Below are positions 54,593 through 63,072 of a stretch of 64,000 nt of DNA, in pieces. The notes below the pieces were generated by a model. The model did no database searches, had not been told where the DNA came from, and saw only the letters and a program-made list of their open reading frames with translations. The stretch is from Actinoallomurus oryzae (lineage in GTDB: Bacteria > Actinomycetota > Actinomycetes > Streptosporangiales > Streptosporangiaceae), in assembly GCF_039541955.1 (NCBI RefSeq), contig NZ_BAABHF010000046.1:124001-188000 (forward strand), read 5' to 3'. A program made the translations under genes and the position numbers. Numbering within the stretch: position 1 is the stretch's first letter; each line of letters begins with the position of its first letter.

Positions 54593-55402
54593 GTGGACGA
54601 TGACCGGTCCGATACCCGTCCCTTTCCGGAGTCGGTGGCCGACCCCTTGCCGAGGGTCACGCCCGTCTCGCTGCCGCGTGAGCTGGGCGAGCTGACCCGG
54701 GCCCTGCTCACCGCCACCACGGTCGACGGTGTCCTGGAGCGCATCATCCTCGCCGCCCGCTATCTCATCCCCGCGGCAGACGTGGTCAGCATCACGCTGC
54801 GCGAGGAGAACGGGGACTACTACACCCCTGCCGAGACCGATGCGGAGGGCGCCGAGCTCGATCGCCGGCAGTACGAGACCGGGGAAGGCCCCTGCATCGA
54901 CGCCGCCGATCCCGGCGGGCCCGCGTACGCCCACAGCGCCGACCTCGCCACCGAGTCCGCCTGGCCGGCCTTCGCCCGCGAGGCGACCGAGCACGGTTTC
55001 GCCGCGGTCCTGTCCACCGCGCTGATCACCGTGCCGGAGCCGCCGCCGTTCACCGCCGCGCTGAACATCTACTCCCGCAAGCGCGGCGCCCTGGGCGAGG
55101 CGGCCCGCGACACGGCGTTCCTTCTGGCGACGTACGCGTCGCTCGCGCTGGGTGCCCTCTACCGCGGCGCCGCCACCGAACGCGCCCTGAGCCGCTCCCA
55201 GGCGGACGCGGCCAACCTCCGCAAGGCCCTGGACACCCGCACGGTCATCGGCCAGGCGACCGGAATCTTGATGGCCCGCCGGCGCCTGTCGGCCGACGAG
55301 GCGTTCGACGTGCTCGTCCGCGCCTCGCAGAACCACAACATCAAGCTGGCCCACCTCGCCGAACTCCTCGCCCGCCACCCGGACACCGCCGACCGGATCT
55401 GA
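54593..55402 (+). CDS. GAF- and ANTAR-domain RNA-binding regulator
   Basis: A 269-residue protein. N-terminal GAF-like sensor domain (about 35-180, RIILAARYLIPAADVVSITL, GEGPCIDAA, ALNIYSRKRGALGEA) and C-terminal ANTAR domain (about 190-260: AALDTRTVIGQATGILMARRRLSADEAFDVL and a C-terminal helix, read in parts). ANTAR proteins act as antiterminators by binding RNA hairpins. GGAGGAGG precedes GTG 54593; the leader has a 10-bp inverted repeat. The gene occupies the lsr2 position after lysS. Confidence 0.9.
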   Translation: MDDDRSDTRPFPESVADPLPRVTPVSLPRELGELTRALLTATTVDGVLERIILAARYLIPAADVVSITLREENGDYYTPAETDAEGAELDRRQYETGEGPCIDAADPGGPAYAHSADLATESAWPAFAREATEHGFAAVLSTALITVPEPPPFTAALNIYSRKRGALGEAARDTAFLLATYASLALGALYRGAATERALSRSQADAANLRKALDTRTVIGQATGILMARRRLSADEAFDVLVRASQNHNIKLAHLAELLARHPDTADRI

Positions 55403-55405
55403 GCC

Positions 55406-56142
55406 GTGGAGGTGGACGGCACCCTGGGGCTGACGATGCGGCTGGCCGAGACCGGTTTCGGTCCCACGCTGGTCGAGGCGCTTGGGGAAGCTGTCCCGTG
55501 GCGAACGCGTCGCGTACGTCCTGCAGCGCCTGGAGGGCCTGACCACCGAGGAGACGGCCGCGGAGCTGCGGCGGATGCGCCTTCCCGTGGATGATGCCGT
55601 CATCGGATATGCGGTCGAGTCCGTCGATGCCGCGACCGAACTGGACCCGGACGAGCAGCGCGCGGCGATCACCGCTTTGGACGTGGGGACGGTCCCCGTC
55701 TCGCCGCGGTGGTCGCCGCGCCGAGGCCGGAGGCGGCCGGCCGTGCTCCTCGCGGGCGTGCCGGCGGTGACCGTGGCCGGTGTGGTGCTGGCGTGGCCGG
55801 TCAAGAAGGCCTCGCTGGAGGTCCAGACTGATCCGCGGACACACGCCCGGTGTGGCGGTCCGTGACGGCACGGAACGGCGTGCTCACCATGCCGGAGCGC
55901 AATGGGCGGCCTGTCACCGGACGCTGTTCCGCGTGTTCGTCGAACACGGCGCCCGCGGCGCCGATGTGTTCACCGGTCTGGACAATCCGCTGACGATGAC
56001 GCAGGTCTCTTGGTCCTCGCCGCCCAGCGAGCCATCCGAGGGAGCGGATCTCGACACCCGCCTGGTTCGCGATGTCATCATCCGCGGCCCGAAGAACCAC
56101 GAGTTCTACGGGCCGGAATGGCACACGAGCCTCAAAAGCTGA
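55406..56142 (+). pseudogene. Frameshifted sigma-region-4-like membrane protein gene
   Basis: Three reading frames carry pieces that join smoothly. The first gives GLTMRLAETGFGPTLVEAL, then after a shift near 55482 GKLSRGERVAYVLQRLEGLT and a sigma region-4-like helix, a TM segment (LLAGVPAVTVAGVVLAW) at about 55740-55800, then a third frame encoding FRVFVEHGARGADVFTGLDN to GPEWHTSLKS. No single frame spans the region, so at least two frameshifts seem to have occurred. Not translated as one product unless the sequence has errors. Confidence 0.55.
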
Positions 56143-56222
56143 TTATCTCCTCGCTCTGGCTCATCAGAAACCGCAATGTCCGTCGCGGCGCCAGGGCGCC
56201 GGTCGCCGCGTTCGGAATGGTG

Positions 56223-56256
56223 AGAGACGCAGCATTCTGGGCTCTGAGGCGTCTCT
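56223..56256 (+). promoter_or_regulatory. Inverted repeat upstream of the ECF sigma factor
   Basis: AGAGACGC (56223-56230) and GCGTCTCT (56249-56256) are perfect inverted copies, ending next to the GGAG ribosome-binding site (56257-56260). It could sequester the site or be an operator. Confidence 0.4.
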
Positions 56257-56261
56257 GGAGT

Positions 56262-56777
56262 ATGAACACTGACGTGACGGCTCCCGTGCGGTCACCGGCG
56301 GACGTGGGCGAGTTGTATCGCGAGCATGCCCTCGGGCTGATCCGGTTGGCGATGCTCATGGTGGGTGATGCCCCAACCGCCGAGGACGTGGTTCAGGAAG
56401 CGTTTCTGGGTCTGCACAGCAAGCAGAACCGTCTGCGTGAGCCGGCGGCGGCGCTGGGTTATCTGCGGTCGACGGTGCTGAATCGCTGTCGTTCGGTCCT
56501 GCGGCGACGGGTGGTGGCCCGGCGGTTCCGCCAGCCGTACCAGCCTCCAGCGTCCTCGGCCGAGGATCGCGCGATCGATGAGCAGGATCGGCGGAAGGTC
56601 CTGGCCGCGATCGGCCGTCTTTCCCGCAGGCAGCGCGAAATTCTGGCCCTGCGCTTCTACTGCGACCTGCCCGAAGAGCAGATCGCCCGCACGCTGAAGA
56701 TCAGCCGCGGCACGGTGTCAGCCACCACCTCACGAGCCCTCACCGCCCTCGCCGAACTTCTCAGGGAGAAGTCATGA
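56262..56777 (+). CDS. SigE-family ECF RNA polymerase sigma factor
   Basis: A 171-residue ECF sigma factor. Region 2 (ELYREHALGLIRLAMLMVGDAPTAEDVVQEAFLGLH, in parts) with the core binding DxVQEAF motif intact, and region 4 (LSRRQREILALRFYCDLPEEQIARTL, SRGTVSATTSRALTAL). It lacks a signal-sensing anti-sigma like ZAS nearby. GGAG then ATG 56262. Overlaps the membrane protein at 56774 by 4 bases, which could act as its partner. Confidence 0.92.
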   Translation: MNTDVTAPVRSPADVGELYREHALGLIRLAMLMVGDAPTAEDVVQEAFLGLHSKQNRLREPAAALGYLRSTVLNRCRSVLRRRVVARRFRQPYQPPASSAEDRAIDEQDRRKVLAAIGRLSRRQREILALRFYCDLPEEQIARTLKISRGTVSATTSRALTALAELLREKS

Positions 56778-57415
56778 ACATCGAAGACCGCGTCCGCGAT
56801 GCCTATACGCTCGTCGACGACTGGGGCCCCGCTGTCGCCCCGCCACTACGCCGTTCCGTGCGCCGTACGGCACGCCGCCGCGTGCTCCGGCTCGCCGTGC
56901 CGCTGACGGCGGTCGCGACCGTATCCGCCGGCATACTGGTCGCGGCTGCGGTAGACACCGCACCCAGCGATCGCACGCAGAAACCTTCACACTCCGCATC
57001 CGCGGGCTCGGCGCCTGGCGTGATGTCCCCGATCGCCATGATGCGGCCAGAACGCGACGATCAGGTGCAGATCTTCCTCTGCAACTTCACCGCCAACTCT
57101 TATGATCCCAATGACCACTGGTGCCACAGGCGGTCCGTCACACCGGCCGAGCGCGCCGCGATCGCCCGGGATCTGAAGAAGCGGGCAGACGTGCGCGACA
57201 GCGTCTACGTCTCACCGAGACAGGCATATGCCAGGGCCAAAAAGCGCTTCGCGCATACCGAAATAGGCGACGCCCTGCAGGTGAGTGACTTCCCGGCCTC
57301 ATTCACAGTGACGGTCCGCAGATCGGCCGATGACGAGTCGATCGTCAGAGCCTTCACGGGAAAACCTGGGGTGTATGTGGTGCTGACACGTATATCGCCA
57401 TCCCGTACACCTTGA
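56774..57415 (+). CDS. Membrane protein with FtsX-like extracellular domain
   Basis: A 213-residue protein: cytoplasmic N-terminus (about 1-35), one TM helix (about 38-60), then an extracellular domain resembling FtsX ECD (VQIFLCNFTAN, ARDLKKRADVRDSVYVSPRQAYARAKKRF, VSDFPASFTVTV, read in parts). Coupled to the ECF sigma gene (ATGA overlap), so a membrane-bound regulator or target is likely. It is not a classical anti-sigma: no HxxxCxxC motif. Confidence 0.75.
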   Translation: MNIEDRVRDAYTLVDDWGPAVAPPLRRSVRRTARRRVLRLAVPLTAVATVSAGILVAAAVDTAPSDRTQKPSHSASAGSAPGVMSPIAMMRPERDDQVQIFLCNFTANSYDPNDHWCHRRSVTPAERAAIARDLKKRADVRDSVYVSPRQAYARAKKRFAHTEIGDALQVSDFPASFTVTVRRSADDESIVRAFTGKPGVYVVLTRISPSRTP

Positions 57416-57489
57416 CGCCAGCGTCGAGCCACTCGCCGGTGCGCGGGACACCCGAGGTCCCGATCGGGGCGCTTCCTAGACTCGGGTTC

Positions 57490-57876
57490 ATGCTCAGACT
57501 CGGATTCCCCGTGATCGGTGTGACCGACGTTCCGCGCGCCGTGGAGTTCTGGACGGCCGCGCTGGACCTGGTGCCCACGTCAGAGTGGGAGAGCGAGACG
57601 TGGAGAACCCTGGAGCACGCGGATGGGTCGGGCCGCGCGCTCGGGCTGATGCGCAGCGAGTCACCTGTCCAGGCGCATCCGCGCATCCATCTCGACCTGC
57701 TGGTGGACACGACGGCCGAGCAGGAAGCCGAGGTCGAGCGTCTGATCGGGCTCGGAGCCGGCAGGCTCGCCTGGGAGCTGTACCCACCGAACCCTGACTT
57801 CGTCGTCCTCGCAGACCCGGACGGCAACGCCTTCTGCGTCGTGGATCTGAGCCGGGCCCCGTCCGGCGCGGCGTGA
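57490..57876 (+). CDS. VOC-family (glyoxalase-like) protein
   Basis: A 128-residue vicinal-oxygen-chelate protein: start MLRLGFPVIGVTDVPRAVEFW, RIHLDLLVDT at the metal face, and VVLADPDGNAFCVVD typical of the C-terminal half. Metal ligands include His in HLDLL and Glu or Asp late; function may be lyase, dioxygenase or resistance protein. TAGACT lies 7 bases before ATG 57490 (leaderless). Convergent with the P450 gene. Confidence 0.88.
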   Translation: MLRLGFPVIGVTDVPRAVEFWTAALDLVPTSEWESETWRTLEHADGSGRALGLMRSESPVQAHPRIHLDLLVDTTAEQEAEVERLIGLGAGRLAWELYPPNPDFVVLADPDGNAFCVVDLSRAPSGAA

Positions 57877-57893
57877 CCAGGACGAGCCGCTGG

Positions 57894-59075
57894 TTAGAAG
57901 ATCCGTACCGGGAGTTCGGCGAGGCCGCGCAGGATGAGGTTGTCCTTGTAGCGCAGCGGGCCGGGCAGGAGCGCCACGTCACGGCGCATCAGGGCGGTCA
58001 GGGCGATCTGGCCCTCGATGCGGGCGAGTGGCGCGCCGAGGCAGAAGTGGATGCCCTGGCCGAACGCCAGGTGCCGGGGCGCCTCGGTCAGCCAGCGCGT
58101 CAGGTCGAGACGGTCCGGGTCGGTGAAGACCTCCGGGTCGCGGTTGGCCGCGCCGAGCAGCAGCATGACCGCCTCGCCTCGGCCGATCCGCTGCCCGGCG
58201 ACCTCGGCGTCCTCCAGGGCGACGCGCGCGCTGAGCTGGACCGGCGGGTCGTACCGCAGCAGTTCTTCCACCGCGGCGGGAGCCTCGCCGGGGTTGGCGC
58301 GGAACCAGGCGAGCTGGTCCGGTGACCGCAGCAGCGCGAGGGTGCCGTTGGCGATGAGGTTGACCGTCGTCTCGTGGCCGGCGACGAGCAGCAGGACGCA
58401 GGTGGCGATCAGGTCGTCCTCGGAGAGCTCCTCGATGGCGACCAGTCCGCTCAGCAGGTCGTCTCCCGGAGCGGCGCGGCGCCGGGCGGCCAGCTCGCGG
58501 AAGTAGTCGCCGAACTCCTCGCGCGCCCGGTCGCGATAGGCGAGTTCGTCCGGAGGCACCACGAAGTCCGGGTCGAGGCCGCGGGCGAGCGCGTCCGACC
58601 AGTCCTTGAAGCGGTCCTCATCCTCCGGCGGCACGCCGAGCATCTCGCTGATCACGATGACCGGCAGCGGGTGGGCCAGGCCCGCGATCAGGTCGACCTC
58701 GCCGTCGAGGCGGGCCAGCAGGTCGTCCACGATGGCGGACACGCGGGGGCGCAGGCGTTCGACCAGGCGGGCGGTGAAGGCGCGGCTGACCAGGCGGCGG
58801 AGCCTCGTGTGCTCCGGAGGGTCCAGCGTGAGGAAGGACCGGGCCCGCCGGGGCGGCCGGCCGGAGAGCTCGTCGTCGCCGTGGCCGAACCTCGGGTCGC
58901 GCAGCACCTGCGTGCACACCGCGAATGAGGTCGACAGCCACAGACCGCCAGACGTACGGATCAGGGGGCCGCCCGCCCGCAGCTCGCGGTAGTGGGCGTA
59001 CGGATCGGCGCTGAACTCCGGGGCGAACGGATCGAAGCCGAGGACGTCACGGACGCCGGGCTGCGCGTCGGTCAT
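57894..59075 (-). CDS. Cytochrome P450
   Basis: A 393-residue soluble P450. Motifs: AGHETTVN in the I-helix, EELLRYDPP (ExxR), and FGQGIHFCLGAP with Cys at about 345. ATG 59075 is chosen (GGGGG upstream); a TTG at 59087 is alternative. Immediately downstream of iclR in the same direction, separated by 16 bases, so IclR and P450 probably form an operon or share control (see the CTCTAGAG palindromes). Confidence 0.92.
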   Translation of the reverse strand: MTDAQPGVRDVLGFDPFAPEFSADPYAHYRELRAGGPLIRTSGGLWLSTSFAVCTQVLRDPRFGHGDDELSGRPPRRARSFLTLDPPEHTRLRRLVSRAFTARLVERLRPRVSAIVDDLLARLDGEVDLIAGLAHPLPVIVISEMLGVPPEDEDRFKDWSDALARGLDPDFVVPPDELAYRDRAREEFGDYFRELAARRRAAPGDDLLSGLVAIEELSEDDLIATCVLLLVAGHETTVNLIANGTLALLRSPDQLAWFRANPGEAPAAVEELLRYDPPVQLSARVALEDAEVAGQRIGRGEAVMLLLGAANRDPEVFTDPDRLDLTRWLTEAPRHLAFGQGIHFCLGAPLARIEGQIALTALMRRDVALLPGPLRYKDNLILRGLAELPVRIF

Positions 59076-59089
59076 GGAGACCCCCAAAT

Positions 59090-59097
59090 CTCTAGAG
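59090..59097. promoter_or_regulatory. CTCTAGAG palindrome before the P450 gene
   Basis: CTCTAGAG (extended TCTCTAGAGA, 59089-59098) overlaps the iclR stop codon and lies 15 bases upstream of the P450 start. The same octamer is at 59866-59873, before iclR. Confidence 0.4.
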
Positions 59098-59856
59098 AAG
59101 CAGGTGGTGCGCGGAGTACTCGATGCGTTCGCGGGCCCGCATGAGCAGCGCGGGGATCTCGCGTTCGGCCGCCTCGGTCAGCCGGGTCGCCGGGACGGAC
59201 ACGCTGATCGCGTCGCGGGCGGGGCGCTGGAGGCGCAGGACGACGGCGAAGCAGCAGATGCCGGTGCTGTTCTCCTCGCGGTCGACGGCGTAGCCGCGTT
59301 CGCGGACGCGGCACAGCTCCTCGGTAAGCGCCCGGTGGTCGGTGATGGTGTGCTCGGTCTGGCGTTCGAGCTCGTCCGGGAGGCGTGGCTCCGGGCGGTC
59401 GGCGAGCAGGGCCTTGCCCAGGGCGGTGCTGTGCACGGGCACGCGGCGGCCGACGCGTACGACGGGCCGCAGGTCGTGGCGGGAGGGCCGGGAGGACAGG
59501 TCGACCACCTCGACGTCGTCGAGCCGGCCGAAGTGCACGGTCTCGCCGGTCGCCTCGGCGAGCCACTCCAGCGTCTCGTGCGCCATGCCGACCACGGGGT
59601 CGCCGTCGATGTAGGAGGCGCCGACGAGCAGGGCCCGCATGCCGATGCGGTAGAGCGTGCCGGTCGGGTCGGTCTCCACCCAGCCGAGCCGTACGAGCGT
59701 GCGCAGGAGGGCGTACAGGCTGCTCTTCGGATAGCCCAGCTCCTGCTGGATGGCCGTCAGGCTGTACATCCCGCCCTGACGGGCGAAGAAGTCGAGCAGC
59801 GCGACGGTGCGCATCGCGGACTTGACGCCCGGCCCGGTGGTGTCGGATGAGTCCAT
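59092..59856 (-). CDS. IclR-family transcriptional regulator
   Basis: A 254-residue IclR regulator. N-terminal winged HTH (VALLDFFARQGGMYSLTAIQQELGYPKSSLYALLRTLV, in parts) and the effector domain with STALGKALLAD, RERGYAVDREEN and ICCFAVVL. Divergent from msiK. GAGGGG precedes ATG 59856. An imperfect palindrome at 59960-59979 and CTCTAGAG at 59866 are candidate sites. Possible role: control of the P450 and/or sugar ATPase. Confidence 0.92.
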   Translation of the reverse strand: MDSSDTTGPGVKSAMRTVALLDFFARQGGMYSLTAIQQELGYPKSSLYALLRTLVRLGWVETDPTGTLYRIGMRALLVGASYIDGDPVVGMAHETLEWLAEATGETVHFGRLDDVEVVDLSSRPSRHDLRPVVRVGRRVPVHSTALGKALLADRPEPRLPDELERQTEHTITDHRALTEELCRVRERGYAVDREENSTGICCFAVVLRLQRPARDAISVSVPATRLTEAAEREIPALLMRARERIEYSAHHLLL

Positions 59857-59865
59857 GCCCAGCCC

Positions 59866-59873
59866 CTCTAGAG
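59866..59873. promoter_or_regulatory. CTCTAGAG palindrome before iclR
   Basis: The octamer lies 10-17 bases before the iclR start and repeats before the next P450. Either a shared operator or a coincidence near the ribosome-binding site. Confidence 0.4.
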
Positions 59874-59959
59874 CACCGACGTACGCCGTGTGCCACGCGA
59901 GATCCGGCGGTCACGCCGGAGCCGGGTCACAGCCTAGTCCGCTTCATCCCGCTTCAGAT

Positions 59960-59979
59960 CTGTTCAGATATGCGAACAG
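59960..59979. promoter_or_regulatory. Palindromic operator candidate in the iclR-msiK gap
   Basis: CTGTTC (59960-59965) and GAACAG (59974-59979) form a perfect 6-bp inverted pair with an 8-base spacer. It lies between the divergent iclR and msiK, in an AT-richer tract near CAGATAT and TATGG promoters. A fitting position for IclR or a sugar-responsive regulator. Confidence 0.55.
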
Positions 59980-60027
59980 TGGCTATGGTTATGGACACTT
60001 TGTGGCGACACCCTCGGAGGAACCCCC

Positions 60028-61254
60028 ATGGCCAAGATCGTTCTTGACCACGTCGACAAGGCCTACACCAGCGACGTGAAGGCGGTGAACAACCTCAGCC
60101 TGGAGATCGCGGATGGGGAGTTCATGGTGCTGGTCGGCCCGTCCGGCTGCGGAAAGTCCACGGCCCTGCGCATGATCGCGGGCCTGGAGGACATCACCGG
60201 CGGCGAGATCTCCATCGGTGAGCGGGTCGTGAACGACCTCGCGCCGAAGGACCGCGACATCGCCATGGTGTTCCAGAACTACGCGCTCTACCCGCACATG
60301 ACCGTCGAGCAGAACCTCGCCTTCGGCCTCCAGCTCCGCGGCACCTCCAAGGCGGAGATCAAGAAGCGCGTCGCCGACGCCGCCAAGATGCTCGGCCTGG
60401 AGCAGTTCCTCAAGCGCAAGCCCGCCAACCTCTCCGGTGGTCAGCGCCAGCGCGTCGCGATGGGCCGGGCGATCGTCCGCGAGCCGCAGGCGTTCCTGAT
60501 GGACGAGCCGCTGTCCAACCTCGACGCCAAGCTCCGCGTCTCGATGCGCGCCTCGCTCAACCAGCTCCACGAGCGCCTGGGTGTCACGACCGTGTACGTC
60601 ACCCACGACCAGATCGAGGCCATGACCCTCGGCGACCGCGTCTGCGTGCTCCGCGAGGGCGTCCTGCAGCAGGTCGACACGCCGCAGAACCTCTTCGACA
60701 GCCCGGTGAACCTGTTCGTCGCCGGCTTCATCGGCTCGCCCGCGATGAACTTCGTGAACGCCGAGCTGGTCCGTGAGGGCGGCGGGGCCCGGGTCACGTT
60801 CGCCGGGTACGAGCTGCCGGTGCCGGCCGAGACGTTCACGAACAAGCCCGGCCTGGAGGACTACACCGGTCAGTCGATCATCCTCGGCATCCGCCCCTCC
60901 GACTTCGAGGACGCCACCCACGGCGGTCAGGACTGGCCGACCATGCAGGTCAGCGCCGACGTCACCGAAGAGCTCGGCAGCGAGATCAACGTCATCTTCA
61001 CCATCGACGCGCCGCCGGTGGAGCACAAGGACACCGCCGACCTCGCCAAGGACGAGGAGGACGAGGACAGCGCGATCCCGCTGACCGACAACAAGGCCCT
61101 GTGGACCGCCCGCGTCAACGCCCGCTCGCACGTGCGTCCGGGCCAGTCGCTGGACCTGGCCGTCGACACGAGCCGCCTGCACTTCTTCGACGCCGAGAGC
61201 GGCCTGGCCATCGGCCACCCCGAGGCCGCCGAGGTCGAGGCCGTCAGCGCCTGA
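60028..61254 (+). CDS. msiK: Multi-sugar ABC transporter ATPase (UgpC/MsiK type)
   Basis: A 408-residue ATPase of the MsiK/UgpC class. Walker A GPSGCGKST, Q-loop VFQNYALYPHMTV, signature LSGGQRQRVAMGRA, Walker B AFLMDEPLSNLDAKLR, His switch VTHDQ. The C-terminal 130 residues form the MalK-like OB regulatory domain. MsiK serves several sugar importers encoded elsewhere. GGAGG precedes ATG 60028. Strong terminator follows. No permease or binding protein is adjacent. Confidence 0.95.
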   Translation: MAKIVLDHVDKAYTSDVKAVNNLSLEIADGEFMVLVGPSGCGKSTALRMIAGLEDITGGEISIGERVVNDLAPKDRDIAMVFQNYALYPHMTVEQNLAFGLQLRGTSKAEIKKRVADAAKMLGLEQFLKRKPANLSGGQRQRVAMGRAIVREPQAFLMDEPLSNLDAKLRVSMRASLNQLHERLGVTTVYVTHDQIEAMTLGDRVCVLREGVLQQVDTPQNLFDSPVNLFVAGFIGSPAMNFVNAELVREGGGARVTFAGYELPVPAETFTNKPGLEDYTGQSIILGIRPSDFEDATHGGQDWPTMQVSADVTEELGSEINVIFTIDAPPVEHKDTADLAKDEEDEDSAIPLTDNKALWTARVNARSHVRPGQSLDLAVDTSRLHFFDAESGLAIGHPEAAEVEAVSA

Positions 61255-61301
61255 GGCCGCCCCCAAGCCGAGGCCGTCAAGCGCCTGATCTCCGCGCCTG
61301 A

Positions 61302-61328
61302 GGGGGCGGTCCGCCGAGGACCGCCCCC
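61302..61328 (+). terminator. Terminator of msiK
   Basis: An 11-bp GC stem (61302-61312 with 61318-61328), loop GCCGA, about 50 bases after the stop. Confidence 0.85.
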
Positions 61329-61593
61329 GCACGGCCTCCGCCGCGCTCTTGGTGCCTCCGTCGATCAGCACCGCCACGGGTGCCGCCGGGTCGGCGAGGC
61401 GATGCGCGTTGGGTTCCGGCGACATCGGGTGGGCACCGAGGTGAACGACGCCGTTCCGCAGAATCGTTCGCGGCCCGCGTAAGCGCGTCGCGCCGCAACG
61501 TGGGCCAGTCCACCCGGTCTCGCCACAGAGCCTGGCGTTCGAGCAGGTCGAGCAGGTCGAGGACGCCGCGGAGGTACTCCTCCGGAGACCCGC
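61320..61593 (-). pseudogene. Decayed S41-type peptidase fragment
   Basis: On the minus strand PEEYLRGVLDLLDLLERQALWRD and RVDWPTLRRDALTRAAND match the N-terminal segment of S41 (C-terminal processing-type) peptidases, then the frame is lost; a second frame gives RLADPAAPVAVLIDGGTK and SAAEAVRGR, like the late AVLxxxxTxSAGEAV part. The core between is missing. It lies directly after lacI and overlaps the msiK terminator. Identification is by eye only. Confidence 0.45.
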
Positions 61594-62607
61594 TCAGGCG
61601 GAATCGCGGACGACCAGCGACGGAGAGAGCACCAGCCCGCGATGCTCGTGCTCCTCGGCGCCGGCGGCACCGACCTCGGCGTCGGCCTCGGCGACGGCCA
61701 GCTCGGCGGCGGTCCAGCCGAGCTCGTGCCGCGGCTGCCGTACGGTCGTCAGCGGCACCACGGAGGTGCCGGCCAGCTCGATGTCGTCGTAGCCGACCAC
61801 GCTGATCTCCTCTGGCACCTTGACGCCCGTGCGCAGCAGCGCGTTGACCAGGCCGATCGCCAGCAGGTCGTTGGCGCAGAACACTCCGGTCGGCAGCGGG
61901 TCGAGCTCCAGCAGCCGCCGCGCCGCCTCCTTGCCCGACGCCGGCGTCAGGTCGCGCTGCACCAGCGTGGTCAGGTCGTCCTCGGACACGCCCGCGCGGC
62001 GAGCGGCGGCCACCGCGCCGGCGTGCCGGTCGGTGATCGGCTCCGAGCGCAGCGGGCCGGTGACGATCGCGAGGCGGCGGTGCCGGGCGGTCAGGTGGTC
62101 GACGGCGAGCTCACCGCCCGCGACGTGGTCCACGCGGGTCGAGCAGACTCCGTCGTACGCGCGGCGGTCGAGCACCACGATGGACAGGCCGCGGTCCCGC
62201 AGCTCGGCGATGCGCTCGGCGTCGAGACCGACCGGCGTGATGATCACTCCGCTGACGCGTTGTTCTTCGAGGAAGTCCAGACAGCGGCGCTCCTTGGCCG
62301 CCGAACCGTCGCTCGTACACCAGAGGGCGTCGAAGCCGTCGGTGTTCATGGCGGCCTCGGCGCCCTGCGCGAGATCGGTGAAGTACGGGTTGCCGAGGCT
62401 CTCCAGGACGACGCCGAGGGTGCGGCTGCGTCCCTGGCGGAGCTGCCGGGCGCTCTCGTTGCGTACGAAGCCGAGCTCGCCGATGACGGCGCGCACGCGT
62501 TCACGGGTCGCTTCGGCCACCAAATTTGGCCGGTTTAGGACATTCGAAACTGTCCCCACGGAGACACCTGCACGCATCGCCACATCCCGGATGCTGACGG
62601 GCGGCAC
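61594..62607 (-). CDS. LacI-family transcriptional regulator
   Basis: A 337-residue LacI/GalR regulator. N-terminal HTH IRDVAMRAGVSVGTVSNVLN, hinge LRQGRSRTLGVV, and a sugar-binding periplasmic-type domain (GNPYFTDLAQGAE, VVLDRRAYDG, LPTGVFCANDLLAIG). GAGGAAG precedes GTG 62607. Its target may be the promoter at 62724-62783, which has a TGAAACGATTCA site. Confidence 0.92.
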   Translation of the reverse strand: MPPVSIRDVAMRAGVSVGTVSNVLNRPNLVAEATRERVRAVIGELGFVRNESARQLRQGRSRTLGVVLESLGNPYFTDLAQGAEAAMNTDGFDALWCTSDGSAAKERRCLDFLEEQRVSGVIITPVGLDAERIAELRDRGLSIVVLDRRAYDGVCSTRVDHVAGGELAVDHLTARHRRLAIVTGPLRSEPITDRHAGAVAAARRAGVSEDDLTTLVQRDLTPASGKEAARRLLELDPLPTGVFCANDLLAIGLVNALLRTGVKVPEEISVVGYDDIELAGTSVVPLTTVRQPRHELGWTAAELAVAEADAEVGAAGAEEHEHRGLVLSPSLVVRDSA

Positions 62608-63072
62608 GCTGTCTTCCTCTCGACTTACGCGGTTTTCGCAGGTTAATGGCTGCGAACAACTGTTTCCGAGGTGTTATGTAGCGAGCCGCTTTCATTCGGC
62701 CACGCAACGTAACATTTGAACGCTTGACGGTCCGGATCCGGCCGCCTAGCGTTCCGGTTCGAAGCCTAGCTTGAAACGATTCACGATCTTTGCCGGGATC
62801 GTTGTCGAAGGGATGGGGGCGAGAAGCGCACCGATGACCCCTCCCGAACTCGTGGATCCCGGTCCCGGTCGCACCACCGGGACGTTTCTCCGCGCACCCG
62901 GGTTTACGTCCCTTCTCGCAATCTCAACGTATGAATCGTTACTGGAGTTCCCGCGCCGCGCAGCCGAATCGGCTCCGACGGCCACCTCCGGTCAAGCGCG
63001 TCAGGCCTACCCGTGCCCATGCGGCGCCCCGCCGCATCCCCGTAGTCATCACCAGGGACGAGGGAGGACGGA
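62608..63072. other. Long intergenic region between lacI and a small HTH gene
   Basis: 465 bases without a convincing gene. The left part is unusually AT-rich for the window. It holds a good promoter on the plus strand, a LacI-type palindrome and about 300 bases of leader before the 63073 gene. A 106-codon frame from 62771 is low-complexity and has no RBS. Confidence 0.7.
62724..62783 (+). promoter_or_regulatory. Promoter with LacI-type operator
   Basis: -35 TTGACG (62724-62729), 17-base spacer, -10 TAGCGT (62747-62752), then TGAAACGATTCA (62772-62783), a LacI-family operator (10 of 12 symmetric) just past the expected start of transcription. Repression by the adjacent LacI protein is likely. 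Confidence 0.6.
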
